Assembly (NCBI GenBank): GCA_021783095.1
Contig: JAJXUG010000029.1
Span: 1 to 48,632 of the forward strand
Direction: 5' to 3'
DNA: 48,632 nucleotides
Origin: Chloroflexota bacterium
GTDB lineage: Bacteria; Chloroflexota; Limnocylindria; Limnocylindrales; CSP1-4
Within the stretch, counting starts at the first letter, position 1. Each line of letters opens with the position of its first letter. The notes under the pieces were generated by a model, which was given only the letters and a program-made list of their open reading frames with translations, made no database searches and had not been told where the DNA came from. Position numbers and translations under genes: made by a program. This document shows positions 6,939 to 14,336 of the stretch, piece after piece.

Positions 6939-8884
6939 CCTCGACCGCGGGCCGCCGCCCGCCCGGGCGCAGGGGCATCAGCCCCGTCACCCGCGACCGC
7001 GCCATCACCGGGATCCTCGTCGCCGTGCTCGCGGTGGCGGCGTTCGCGATCGCCCTCCCGCGAGGTGGTGCGCCCGGGAGCGGGGAGGGGAGCCAGGCGC
7101 CCGGCGGCGCCGCGTCGTCCTCCCCCTCAGGCCCGACGGTGTACCGCGAAGGGGTCGTGGGCCGCCCGATGTCGATCACGCCGGTCACGGCGCGCAACCG
7201 CGCCGACCGAACCCTCGTGGGGCTGATCTACAGCGGCCTGGTCAAGCTGGGCCCCGACAACACGCTGGTGCCCGACCTCGCCGCGTCGTGGACCGTCGAC
7301 AAGTCGGGCCAGACCTGGACCGTGGCCATCCGGCCCGACGCGGCCTGGCAGGACGGCCAGCCGGTCACGGCCGACGACGTCGTGTACACGGTGGCCGCCC
7401 TCAAGGACCCGTCGGCGGCGGGCGGCCTCGCGGCGGCCTGGGCCGACGTCACGGTCCAGGCCCTCGACGCGAAGACCGTGCGCTTCACCCTCGGCTCGCC
7501 GGTCGGCGGATTCCTCGGCGCGCTCACCCAGCCGCTGCTGCCGTCGCACCTCCTCACCGGCGTCCCGATGTCGGACCTCGCCACGGGCGACTTCTCCAGG
7601 AGCCCGGTCGGGAGCGGCCCGTACCAGCTCGTCCAGCTCGACGACACCCGCGCGGTCCTCGTGCCCGCCGGAGCCACAGCACCGGCCCCGACGCCCGACG
7701 CCTCGGCGGCGAGGCCGTCCGCGGATGCCTCCGCATCGGGCGCAGCGGCCCCCTCCGCGTCATCGAGCGCGTCGTCGGGCGCCGGCGCAGCGACGGCCAC
7801 CGCCTCCGCCGGAGCGGGGAGTCCCGCGATCGCCAGCGCGCCCCCGTCAGTGGCCTCGGCGGCCCCGTCGGGCTCGGCTGCGGCCCCTTCGCCCTCGCCC
7901 ACGGCCACGCCCGCACCCGACGCCAGCGCCCGGCCCGTCGAGCGGATCGAGGTCACGTTCTACGACACCGAGGCGGCGCTCGCCGCAGCCTTCCAGGCAG
8001 GCGAGATCGACGGCGCGGCGGGCCTCTCAGCCGCCACCACCAAGGCGCTCGCGTCCACGCCGGGCGCGTCGGTGCTCGACTACCCGACGACCACGCTGTC
8101 GGCCATCCTGCTCAACCTTCGCCCCACGCACCCCGAGCTCGCTGACCCGAACGTGCGCAAGGCGCTGCTGGGCGCGGTCAACCGCGCCGCCATCGCGGCC
8201 AGCGACCTGGGCGGCCAGGCGCGCGTCGCGGACACGCTGATCCCGCCGGAGTCGTGGGCCTACGACCCTGCGGAGGTCACCAAGGTCGGCTATGACCAGA
8301 GCGGCGCCGCGAAGCTCCTCAAGGCCGCGGGCTGGACCCGCAGCGGCGGGAAGTGGACCGCGCCCAAGGCGAAGAAGCCCTACGCGATCGAGCTGCTGAC
8401 GGTCCCCGCGGACGTCAACCCGCGCCTGGCCGCCGTGGCCGAGGCCGTGCGCCAGTCCTGGACGACCCTGGGCATCACCGTCACGGTCACGCCGCTCTCC
8501 GGCACCGCCCTGGCGGCCCGCCTCAAGACGGGGGACTTCGGCGCGGTGCTGCTCGACATCGAGTCCGGCCTCGAGCCCGACCTCTACCCGCTGCTCGACT
8601 CGTCGCAGGTGCGCGCCAACGGCTCCAACCGTTCCGGCTATCAGGATCCCGCCCTCGACAAGCTCCTCGAGGCCGCCCGGCAGCCCGGCACGGTGGCCGA
8701 GCGCCAGGCCGCCTGGAGTGCCCTCCTGGCCGGTCTGTCGGCCAGACTGCCCGTGCTGCCCATCGTCTGGGCCGACGAGCAGGTGGTGGTCCGCGGGCTC
8801 TCGGGAGCCTCGCCGCGCCTCATCGTGCACACGGGCGACCGGTATTGGGATGTGCTAGCATGGCGCCTCGCCGCGAGCCGGTGA
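6935..8884 (+). CDS. Family 5 (peptide/oligopeptide-type) extracellular solute-binding protein with a low-complexity insert
   Basis: 649 residues. An N-terminal membrane segment (about 24-42) has no lipobox cysteine, so it is probably a signal anchor. SBP_bac_5 features follow: VGLIYSGLVKLGPDNTLVPD, the WTVAIRPDAAWQDGQPVTADDV block, the SPVGSGPYQL motif, and a C-terminal half with NVRKALLGAVNRAAI and IVWADEQVVV. A run of Ala/Ser/Pro of about 85 residues (245-331) lies where family members have an N-x-YW-x-G-x-P segment. No ABC permease or ATPase gene is adjacent, so the partner and ligand are unknown. It overlaps secG by 4 nt. Confidence 0.85.
   Translation: MTSTAGRRPPGRRGISPVTRDRAITGILVAVLAVAAFAIALPRGGAPGSGEGSQAPGGAASSSPSGPTVYREGVVGRPMSITPVTARNRADRTLVGLIYSGLVKLGPDNTLVPDLAASWTVDKSGQTWTVAIRPDAAWQDGQPVTADDVVYTVAALKDPSAAGGLAAAWADVTVQALDAKTVRFTLGSPVGGFLGALTQPLLPSHLLTGVPMSDLATGDFSRSPVGSGPYQLVQLDDTRAVLVPAGATAPAPTPDASAARPSADASASGAAAPSASSSASSGAGAATATASAGAGSPAIASAPPSVASAAPSGSAAAPSPSPTATPAPDASARPVERIEVTFYDTEAALAAAFQAGEIDGAAGLSAATTKALASTPGASVLDYPTTTLSAILLNLRPTHPELADPNVRKALLGAVNRAAIAASDLGGQARVADTLIPPESWAYDPAEVTKVGYDQSGAAKLLKAAGWTRSGGKWTAPKAKKPYAIELLTVPADVNPRLAAVAEAVRQSWTTLGITVTVTPLSGTALAARLKTGDFGAVLLDIESGLEPDLYPLLDSSQVRANGSNRSGYQDPALDKLLEAARQPGTVAERQAAWSALLAGLSARLPVLPIVWADEQVVVRGLSGASPRLIVHTGDRYWDVLAWRLAASR
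8856..8861 (+). promoter_or_regulatory. Extended -10 promoter of the first tRNA group
   Basis: TGC plus TAGCAT is a full TGnTAnnnT match inside the end of the solute-binding protein gene, about 50 nt before tRNA-Leu(CAG). Confidence 0.5.
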
Positions 8885-8911
8885 GCCTTCGGGCGCGCCG
8901 GTGCGTTGCGC

Positions 8912-8997
8912 GCCGAGGTGGCGGAATGGTAGACGCGCTGGTTTCAGGTACCAGTGGCCGCAAGGTCGTGTGGGTTCGACTCCCTCCCTCGGTACCA
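8912..8997 (+). tRNA. tRNA-Leu (anticodon CAG)
   Basis: The cloverleaf folds with acceptor GCCGAGG/CCTCGGT (one G-U pair), a CTGGT/ACCAG anticodon stem around loop TTCAGGT, a long variable arm typical of tRNA-Leu, GGTTCGACT in the T arm, discriminator A and an encoded CCA. Confidence 0.95.
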
Positions 8998-9038
8998 CCC
9001 GTTCTGGCGGTGTGAGGCACGCCGCAGGTTGCACACCT

Positions 9039-9123
9039 GCCCAGGTGGCGGAATTGGTATACGCGTACGTTTGAGGGGCGTATGAGGCAACTCATCCGGG
9101 TTCAAGTCCCGGCCTGGGCACCA
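9039..9123 (+). tRNA. tRNA-Leu (anticodon GAG)
   Basis: Acceptor GCCCAGG/CCTGGGC, anticodon stem TACGT/GCGTA around loop TTGAGGG, a long variable arm, T arm GGTTCAAGTCC, discriminator A and an encoded CCA. It probably shares a transcript with the preceding tRNA-Leu(CAG). Confidence 0.95.
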
Positions 9124-9140
9124 CTCTCCTGATCGTACTG

Positions 9141-9162
9141 CGGGCGGCCCACGGGCCGCCCG
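9141..9162 (+). terminator. Rho-independent terminator-like hairpin after tRNA-Leu(GAG)
   Basis: CGGGCGGCC and GGCCGCCCG form a perfect 9-bp stem with a CACG loop, followed by the moderately T-rich TTCGTCATT. It sits only 11 nt before tRNA-Val, so it either ends the Leu transcript or is a processing hairpin. Confidence 0.6.
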
Positions 9163-9173
9163 TTCGTCATTCC

Positions 9174-9250
9174 GGGCGGTTAGCTCAGTTGGTCAGAGCG
9201 CCTCGCCTACACCGAGGATGTCGGGGGTTCGAGTCCCTCACCGCCCACCA
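9174..9250 (+). tRNA. tRNA-Val (anticodon TAC)
   Basis: Acceptor GGGCGGT/ACCGCCC, D arm TAGCTCAGTTGGTCAGAGC, anticodon stem CCTCG/CGAGG around loop CCTACAC, T arm GGGGTTCGAGTCCCT, discriminator A and an encoded CCA. Confidence 0.96.
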
Positions 9251-9378
9251 GTTCCACGAGTCTCGGACGAGGGGCAGAGCGCGGACGAGTCGGAATCGCG
9301 GCGACCGTCAACGCCAGCTGGCCCTCGCCGGCGAAACGGCGGCTGCCCTCGTGCGTCTTCCCGACGGAGGCTGCGACG

Positions 9379-9591
9379 ATGCGTGCGAAGAGGACGCGTC
9401 CTGCCCGCGTGGGACGGAAACCCCGACAGGGGACGCTGTCGACGACGCAATGGCTGCTGTACGCCGAGGTCGGCTGGGGGATGCCCCACTGGCTCCTTGC
9501 GCTGCCGGGCCTGGCGATGCTGGGGCTCGCCGCGACAGTTACGGCCGTCGCGCGGTGGCAGGCGCTCTGGCGACGGTTGAGATCACGGTGA
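9379..9591 (+). CDS. Possible small single-pass membrane protein
   Basis: A 70-codon frame in the otherwise empty 486-nt gap between tRNA-Val and lemA. The ATG has a GGAGG ribosome binding site 8 nt upstream. The product has a basic N-terminus (MRAKRTRPARVGRK), one hydrophobic segment (about residues 35-58) and a basic C-terminus. No family is recognised. Codon third positions are less GC-biased in the first third than in neighbouring genes, so it may be non-coding. Nothing else convincing is seen from 9251 to 9680. Confidence 0.35.
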   Translation: MRAKRTRPARVGRKPRQGTLSTTQWLLYAEVGWGMPHWLLALPGLAMLGLAATVTAVARWQALWRRLRSR

Positions 9592-9681
9592 CCGTCGCCG
9601 GCACGATGGTGCCCTTCGCCGGTGGCGCACGCGCCGCGCCGCGATCGGTGTCGGCGATGACCTCCCCGAGCACAGTGGCGG

Positions 9682-9687
9682 TATGCT
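9682..9687 (+). promoter_or_regulatory. Candidate -10 promoter of lemA
   Basis: TATGCT upstream of lemA, without the TG extension. The predicted start near 9694 leaves a leader of about 43 nt carrying GGAGGG before the ATG at 9737. The box overlaps an in-frame upstream ATG, which argues against that ATG as the start. Confidence 0.4.
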
Positions 9688-9736
9688 GCGACGCATCGGG
9701 GGTCTGTCGGCCCCCAGCCGGAGGGATTTCGTTCCA

Positions 9737-10303
9737 ATGACGCCGCTCCTCATCGTCCTGGCCATCATCGTCGTGCTGGTGGTGGTGGTCATCGGCATCT
9801 ACAACGGCCTGATCGGCAAGCGCAACCGCGTCGATGAGGGGTACAGCCAGATCGACGTCCAGCTCAAGCGCCGTCACGACCTGATCCCGAACCTGGTCGC
9901 CGCCGTGAAGGGCTACATGAACTTCGAGCAGGACGTCCTGACGAGGGTCACCGAGGCGCGCGCCAGCGCTATCGCCGCCGGCGCCCAGGGGCCCGCGGCC
10001 CAGTCGGTGGCCGAGAACCAGCTGACCGGCGCCCTGCGCTCGCTGTTCGCCGTCACGGAGAACTACCCCGACCTGAAGGCGAACCAGAACGTGATGAACC
10101 TGCAGGAGCAGCTCAGCACGACCGAGAACCAGATCAGCTTCGCCCGGCAGCACTACAACGCCACGGTGCTCGACTACAACAACGGCATCCAGACCTTCCC
10201 GGCGGTGGTCTTCGCGGGCATGTTCGGCTTCACGCGGCGCGAGTTCTTCGCGGCTGAGCCCGAGGCGCAGGCCGTCCCGACGGTGGACCTGAGCCTCAAG
10301 TAG
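9737..10303 (+). CDS. lemA: LemA family protein
   Basis: 188 residues from ATG 9737, which has a GGAGGG site upstream and begins directly with the membrane segment (residues 4-22). The LemA core follows: IYNGLIGKRNRVDEGYSQID, LKRRHDLIPNLVAAVKGYM, then coiled helices and GFTRREFFAAEPEAQ near the end. LemA proteins are membrane-anchored helical-bundle proteins of uncertain role, commonly encoded beside HtpX-type proteases as here. An upstream in-frame ATG at 9683 overlaps a likely promoter and would add 18 unusual residues, so it was not chosen. Confidence 0.9.
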   Translation: MTPLLIVLAIIVVLVVVVIGIYNGLIGKRNRVDEGYSQIDVQLKRRHDLIPNLVAAVKGYMNFEQDVLTRVTEARASAIAAGAQGPAAQSVAENQLTGALRSLFAVTENYPDLKANQNVMNLQEQLSTTENQISFARQHYNATVLDYNNGIQTFPAVVFAGMFGFTRREFFAAEPEAQAVPTVDLSLK

Positions 10304-10358
10304 CGCAGGACCGCGCGCCGGGCCTCGGACGCCTGGCGCCCCCACTGCGCCCGTTCCC

Positions 10359-11480
10359 ATGGCGACCGCGAACTTCTACAACCAGATCTCGGCGAACCGC
10401 CGGAACTCGCTGCTCCTCGCCCTGGTCGTGGTCCTGCTGCTGGGCGGGCTCGGCTTCGCGATCGGCGCGGGCTTCGGCGGCGAGGTCCGCTACGGCCTGA
10501 TCGGGGCGGGCATCGCGGTGGGCGCCGGGCTCCTCGCCGCGCTGCTCTCGTTCTACGCGGGTGACCAGCTGGTGCTCGCCTCGTCGGGGGCCCGCGAGGT
10601 GGACGCGCAGTCCGCGCCGCAGCTGTTCAACGTGGTGGGCGAGATGGCGACCGCGGCTGGGGTGCCGATGCCCCGCGTCTACATCATCGACGACACGGCG
10701 CCCAACGCCTTCGCCACCGGCCGGGACCCGCAGCACGCGTCGGTGGCGATCACCGTAGGCCTGCTCCAGAAGCTCGACCGCGAGGAGCTCCAGGGCGTCA
10801 TGGGCCACGAGCTCTCCCACGTCCGCAACTTCGACATCCGCTTCTCGCTGATGGTGGGCGTGCTGGTGGGCGCGGTGGCGCTGGTCGCCGACATGTTCCT
10901 GCGGATGACGTTCTGGGGCGGCCTCGCGGGCGGGCGGCGGCGGCGCGACAGCGGGTCGGGCGACTCGGGCGGCTTCGCCGCGGTGATGATGATCCTCGCG
11001 CTGGTCCTCGCGATCGTGGCCCCGATCGCCGCCAGGCTCGTCCAGCTGGCCGTGAGCCGCCAGCGCGAGTACCTCGCGGACGCGTCGTCGGTGGAGCTGA
11101 CGCGGAACCCGTACGGCCTCGAGCGCGCGCTGGCGAAGATCGCGCTCGACACCGAGCCGCTCGAGGTGGCCAACCGCGCCACGCAGCACCTGTACTTCGA
11201 GAACCCGGTCAAGGCGGCGACCTCCGACTCGTCGGAGCTGTTCTCGACCCACCCGGCGGTGCTCGACCGGATCAACCGCCTGCGGCAGCTGACCGGCGAG
11301 GCGCCGGTGGGTGACCCCCAGCTCGTGGTCGGCGACCACCAGCCCGTCGTGGACGAGCGGCTGCGCGGCCTGGCCCCGCAGCAGGCCGTCGACGCGGCAC
11401 CCCCTTCCCCGCCCGATCCGCCGCCGCCGCCCGAGCCCCCTGACACGCCTCCCGGGTTCACCTGGAAGGGGTGGCACTGA
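10359..11480 (+). CDS. htpX: HtpX-like membrane zinc metalloprotease (M48 family)
   Basis: 373 residues. Two N-terminal membrane helices (about 18-38 and 45-66), the zinc-binding HELSH motif (150-154), two more hydrophobic segments, and the third zinc ligand region SRQREYLADASSVELT. The typical FSTHPAVLDRINRLR block is near the end. HtpX degrades misfolded membrane proteins under envelope stress. The last 60 residues are Pro-rich and end in TWKGWH. It follows lemA by 55 nt, the common lemA-htpX pairing. Confidence 0.93.
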   Translation: MATANFYNQISANRRNSLLLALVVVLLLGGLGFAIGAGFGGEVRYGLIGAGIAVGAGLLAALLSFYAGDQLVLASSGAREVDAQSAPQLFNVVGEMATAAGVPMPRVYIIDDTAPNAFATGRDPQHASVAITVGLLQKLDREELQGVMGHELSHVRNFDIRFSLMVGVLVGAVALVADMFLRMTFWGGLAGGRRRRDSGSGDSGGFAAVMMILALVLAIVAPIAARLVQLAVSRQREYLADASSVELTRNPYGLERALAKIALDTEPLEVANRATQHLYFENPVKAATSDSSELFSTHPAVLDRINRLRQLTGEAPVGDPQLVVGDHQPVVDERLRGLAPQQAVDAAPPSPPDPPPPPEPPDTPPGFTWKGWH

Positions 11481-11528
11481 GGTCCCGGCGAGGCGGACAC
11501 GAGGTGGACGCCCGCTCCGGCCGCGTGC

Positions 11529-11534
11529 TATCCT
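11529..11534 (+). promoter_or_regulatory. Extended -10 promoter of the second tRNA group
   Basis: TGC plus TATCCT is a full TGnTAnnnT match 40 nt before tRNA-Phe. The predicted start is about 11541. Confidence 0.6.
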
Positions 11535-11573
11535 GCGGCGCGCCGACGGGGCCCCGCGGGACCCCGGGTCCGG

Positions 11574-11649
11574 GCCGAGATAGCTCAGTTGGTAGAGCAC
11601 GCGACTGAAAATCGCGGTGTCGCCAGTTCGAATCTGGCTCTCGGCACCA
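11574..11649 (+). tRNA. tRNA-Phe (anticodon GAA)
   Basis: Acceptor GCCGAGA/TCTCGGC, D arm TAGCTCAGTTGGTAGAGC, anticodon stem CGCGA/TCGCG around loop CTGAAAA, T arm CCAGTTCGAATCTGG, discriminator A and an encoded CCA. Confidence 0.97.
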
Positions 11650-11669
11650 ACCACTCGGTCGGCCATCGA

Positions 11670-11745
11670 GCGGAAGTGGCTCAGTTGGTAGAGCATCACC
11701 TTGCCAAGGTGAGGGTCGCGGGTTCGAGTCCCGTCTTCCGCTCCA
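11670..11745 (+). tRNA. tRNA-Gly (anticodon GCC)
   Basis: Acceptor GCGGAAG/CTTCCGC, anticodon stem TCACC/GGTGA around loop TTGCCAA, T arm CGGGTTCGAGTCCCG, discriminator T and an encoded CCA. It lies 20 nt after tRNA-Phe and is probably co-transcribed with it. Confidence 0.97.
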
Positions 11746-11761
11746 CTCCCCCCTGATCGTC

Positions 11762-11767
11762 TACCCT
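11762..11767 (+). promoter_or_regulatory. Candidate -10 promoter of tRNA-Gln
   Basis: TACCCT with a predicted start at about 11774, 8 nt before tRNA-Gln. There is no TG extension, so this is weaker than the other tRNA promoters. Confidence 0.4.
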
Positions 11768-11781
11768 AGTTCGTGGCGCCC

Positions 11782-11855
11782 TGCCCCTTCGTCTAGCGGT
11801 AGGACAGCGGACTTTGGATCCGTGAGCCGAGGTTCGAATCCTCGAGGGGCAGCCA
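11782..11855 (+). tRNA. tRNA-Gln (anticodon TTG)
   Basis: Acceptor TGCCCCT/AGGGGCA with the weak first pair typical of tRNA-Gln, anticodon stem GCGGA/TCCGT around loop CTTTGGA, T arm CGAGGTTCGAATCCTCG, discriminator G and an encoded CCA. Confidence 0.96.
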
Positions 11856-11875
11856 TTCCCTCCCGGGCGGGCCGG

Positions 11876-11910
11876 CCCGACCCCGCCTTGCCTGCGGCGG
11901 CAGGGTCGGG
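11876..11910 (+). terminator. Candidate terminator hairpin after tRNA-Gln
   Basis: CCCGACCC and GGGTCGGG form an 8-bp outer stem enclosing a GC-rich inner stretch, with no T run after it. It separates tRNA-Gln from the promoter of tRNA-Cys. Confidence 0.35.
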
Positions 11911-11937
11911 CGGACGGCAGGCGGGCGGCGCGTCCGG

Positions 11938-11943
11938 TATCCT
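11938..11943 (+). promoter_or_regulatory. -10 promoter of tRNA-Cys
   Basis: TATCCT, the same hexamer as at the tRNA-Phe promoter, with a predicted start at about 11950, 12 nt before tRNA-Cys. Confidence 0.5.
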
Positions 11944-11961
11944 CTCGCTCGCGCTCGGCGC

Positions 11962-12038
11962 GGCGACGTGGCGAAGTGGCCCAACGCGGCGGTCTGCAAA
12001 ACCGCTATTCATCGGTTCGAATCCGATCGTCGCCTCCA
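11962..12038 (+). tRNA. tRNA-Cys (anticodon GCA)
   Basis: Acceptor GGCGACG/CGTCGCC, anticodon stem GCGGT/ACCGC around loop CTGCAAA, T arm CGGTTCGAATCCG, the discriminator T expected for tRNA-Cys, and an encoded CCA. Confidence 0.96.
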
Positions 12039-12052
12039 CTGACTGACGTGGG

Positions 12053-12072
12053 CCGGCCCTCTCGGGGGCCGG
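12053..12072 (+). terminator. Terminator hairpin after tRNA-Cys
   Basis: CCGGCCC and GGGCCGG form a 7-bp stem around a short loop, followed by TTCG. It ends the tRNA-Cys unit before the next gene. Confidence 0.5.
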
Positions 12073-12101
12073 TTCGCCGTCTCTGGCCCCGGGCGCTGCG
12101 C

Positions 12102-12107
12102 TACCGT
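12102..12107 (+). promoter_or_regulatory. Candidate -10 promoter of the membrane protein gene at 12116
   Basis: TACCGT with a predicted start at about 12114 would leave a 2-nt leader before the ATG at 12116. Confidence 0.35.
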
Positions 12108-12115
12108 GGGCGGGG

Positions 12116-12784
12116 ATGCGCGCCGCCCGGCGCCGCCGAGGAGGACCCGTGGGGACGCTGGTGGTCGCGGTCGTGGCGATCGTCGTCGGGTTCGCCGTCG
12201 CCGGCTTCGGCGTCCGCCTGTTCGCCGTCCTGGCCCCGCTGTGGGGGTTCCTCGCCGGCCTCGTCCTGGGCGCCGACCTGGTGGCGTCGGCGGCCGGCGC
12301 GGGCCTGTTCTCCACGCTGGCGGGCTGGCTAGCCGGGGCCGCCCTGGGGATCGTGCTCGCGGCCGTTGCCGGCCTGTGGTTCACCGGTGCCGTGCTCGTC
12401 CTGGGCGTCGGGCTGGGAGCGGCGGTCGGCAGCGGGCTCGTGGCGGCAACCGGTGTCGAGGGCGACCTCCTCGCCATCGTCCTGGGGGTTGTCGCGGGCG
12501 CCGCCGTCGGCGTGGCGATCATCCTGGCCGACCTGCCCTCCGCGCTGGTCGCCGCGGTGACCGGCTACGGCGGCGCGATGTGGGCGACCACGGGCGTGCT
12601 GCTCCTGCTGGGCCGGCTGCACTTGGCCGACCTCTACGGCGTGGGGCCGGCCGGCGCGATTCGAGGCGACGTTCCGGCGATCGCGGCCGCCTTCGCCCTC
12701 GGCACGCTGGCGTTCGGGTACCAGGCGCGCGATCTGCGGGCCCGCAGGATCCAGACCCTCGGGCGTGCGGGATACCGGTTCTGA
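12116..12784 (+). CDS. Polytopic membrane protein of unknown function
   Basis: 222 residues, almost all hydrophobic Ala/Val/Leu/Gly, with about seven membrane-spanning segments and a basic C-terminus (YQARDLRARRIQTLGRAGYRF). The overall look resembles TM198/DUF4203-type proteins, but no diagnostic motif was recognised. Two starts compete. ATG 12116 follows a -10-like box with no ribosome binding site and gives a basic pre-helix segment (MRAARRRRGG). GTG 12149 has a good GAGGAGG site and starts 11 residues later, at the first helix. The gene stands alone between two tRNA genes. Confidence 0.75.
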   Translation: MRAARRRRGGPVGTLVVAVVAIVVGFAVAGFGVRLFAVLAPLWGFLAGLVLGADLVASAAGAGLFSTLAGWLAGAALGIVLAAVAGLWFTGAVLVLGVGLGAAVGSGLVAATGVEGDLLAIVLGVVAGAAVGVAIILADLPSALVAAVTGYGGAMWATTGVLLLLGRLHLADLYGVGPAGAIRGDVPAIAAAFALGTLAFGYQARDLRARRIQTLGRAGYRF

Positions 12785-12847
12785 CTCGGCGGGCGCCCGG
12801 AGACGCCCCCCGTCAGGGCGCGCGGCGCGGCCGCCCCGCCCAGGGGC

Positions 12848-12853
12848 TACGAT
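12848..12853 (+). promoter_or_regulatory. -10 promoter of tRNA-Leu(TAA)
   Basis: TACGAT with a predicted start at about 12860, 3 nt before the tRNA. Confidence 0.5.
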
Positions 12854-12862
12854 CTCGCCGAT

Positions 12863-12949
12863 CCCGAGGTGGCGGAACCGGCAGACGCGGCCGTCTTAAA
12901 CACGGCCGGGGGCAACCCCGTGTGAGTTCGAATCTCACCCTCGGGACCA
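12863..12949 (+). tRNA. tRNA-Leu (anticodon TAA)
   Basis: Acceptor CCCGAGG/CCTCGGG, anticodon stem GCCGT/ACGGC around loop CTTAAAC, a long variable arm, T arm GAGTTCGAATCTC, discriminator A and an encoded CCA. The first pair is C-G, whereas bacterial tRNA-Leu usually begins with G. It converges on the minus-strand ATPase gene, 16 nt away. Confidence 0.94.
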
Positions 12950-12965
12950 CGGGATGCGGCTCAGG

Positions 12966-14168
12966 CTAGCGTCGCCCGAACAGGCCGCGCTTCTCCTTGG
13001 CGACCGCGACCGGGGTGGTGCCGGCGACCGGGCCGAACACGGTGTCCGCGAGCGCGCGCAGCCGCTCGGCCGGGAGCGAGCGCGACGAGCCGCGGATCAC
13101 GGGCACGCCCTCGTTGACCGCCTTGAGGTACACGAGCGGGTCGTAGGGGAGCTCGGCGGCGATCTTGGCGCCCAGGGCGGTCTCGATGTCGCTGCGCTTG
13201 AGCAGGTCGCGCGCGAACGCGTTGTTGAGCACGAACAGCATGGACCCGCCCATGGCGCCGATGTCGGACAGCTGGTCCAGCATGATGTGGACCGAGTTGA
13301 GCGCCGGGATCTCGGGGATGACCGGGATGATCGTGGTGTCGCTGCGGCCGAAGATCGTCATCGCGCGCTCGTCGAGGGCCGTGCCCGCGTCGACCACCAC
13401 CACCTCGTAGGCCTCCGCGGCGATCGAGAGGATCTGCTCCACGTGCTGCGGCGTGATGAGCGACGAGAAGCCCGGTCCGGGCGGGGCCGCGAGGACCTGG
13501 AGGTTGCCCGGGTGGTGGATCGCGTACGTCCGGAAGAGCTCGTGGTCGTGCTGCGCCGCGACGTCGCGCGCCAGCTCGACCACCGTCTGCTTCGGCGTGA
13601 GGTTGAGGTGGGACGCGACCTGCCCGAAGGATAGGTCCATGTCCAGCACCAGGGTCTGGTTCGGGTGCCGTTCGGCGGCGATCAGGGCGAGGTTGGTCGC
13701 GACCGTCGTGGTCCCGACGCCGCCCTTGGGGCTGAATACCGCGATCAGGCGGCGCCCGGACCCGTCGTTGTAGCCGCGGGTGCCGGTGCGCTCCGCCGCC
13801 TGCTGGGCGTGGACCGCGAGCGCCTCGACGCGGGCGGCGAGCTCGCCGGTGTCGAACGGCCGGGTCAGGACGTCGTCCGCGTTGGCCTCGAGGAGCGCGA
13901 TGCGCTCCTCGACGTCGGGCGTCTGCGAGATGGCCAGGATCGGCGCGGCGGGGGCGGAGGCGTCCGCGCGGAGATGGGCGATGACGTCAGCGACCGGCGT
14001 GCCGCCCGGGACGCGGTCGATGACCACGAGGCTGTAGCGCGGCGCCGAGCTCAGGAGGTCGGCAACCGAGCTCACGACCGTCACGCCGTGCCCGGGCGCC
14101 GCGAGCGCCTGGGCCAGCTGGGTCGCAGCGTTGCGGTCCGAGGCCAAGAGCAGGATGGAGAGTTGCAC
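12966..14168 (-). CDS. CpaE/TadZ-like receiver-MinD ATPase
   Basis: 400 residues from a GTG start at 14168, where the receiver domain begins (VQLSILLLASDRNAA). The receiver domain (about 1-120) keeps the phospho-acceptor position D51, but the conserved KPF lysine is Arg (LTRPF, R103), so signalling is probably altered. A ParA/MinD-type ATPase follows, with deviant Walker A KGGVGTTT (148-155), LVLDMDLSFGQ and VVVDAGTALDER. CpaE/TadZ proteins position type IVc (Tad/Flp) pili at the pole. No other tad/cpa gene is in the window, so this copy is an orphan here. It ends in the basic KEKRGLFGRR. Confidence 0.85.
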   Translation of the reverse strand: MQLSILLLASDRNAATQLAQALAAPGHGVTVVSSVADLLSSAPRYSLVVIDRVPGGTPVADVIAHLRADASAPAAPILAISQTPDVEERIALLEANADDVLTRPFDTGELAARVEALAVHAQQAAERTGTRGYNDGSGRRLIAVFSPKGGVGTTTVATNLALIAAERHPNQTLVLDMDLSFGQVASHLNLTPKQTVVELARDVAAQHDHELFRTYAIHHPGNLQVLAAPPGPGFSSLITPQHVEQILSIAAEAYEVVVVDAGTALDERAMTIFGRSDTTIIPVIPEIPALNSVHIMLDQLSDIGAMGGSMLFVLNNAFARDLLKRSDIETALGAKIAAELPYDPLVYLKAVNEGVPVIRGSSRSLPAERLRALADTVFGPVAGTTPVAVAKEKRGLFGRR

Positions 14169-14330
14169 GGTTCCCCCGAGACAGGACGCATCACGAGTGC
14201 GCCTGAAAGCATACACAAGGCGCTCCGATGGCCCGGGGCAAGGTTCGTTCGGCCGCAGCCGCTCCGCCTCGGTCCCCCGGCGGATCCGCGGGCCCCAGCC
14301 GTCGCGGCGGGACCCGGAGGAGACGCGTGC

Positions 14331-14336
14331 TATTCT
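14331..14336 (+). promoter_or_regulatory. Extended -10 promoter of the rpsF-ssb-rpsR operon
   Basis: TGC plus TATTCT is a full TGnTAnnnT match in the 240-nt divergent gap between the CpaE-like gene and rpsF. The predicted start near 14343 gives a leader of about 67 nt, which includes a small CCG-TGAA-CGG hairpin and the ribosome binding site GGAAGGAG. Confidence 0.6.

Noticed and set aside
9251-9680. Long plus- and minus-strand frames after tRNA-Val (for example 9189-9740).
   Set aside because: They begin inside the tRNA and have shadow composition. Only the short frame at 9379 has a ribosome binding site and a membrane-like profile.
12866-12950. tRNA-Leu(TAA) considered as an integration (att) site because the CpaE-like gene abuts it.
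   Set aside because: No integrase and no repeated tRNA 3' end were found nearby.
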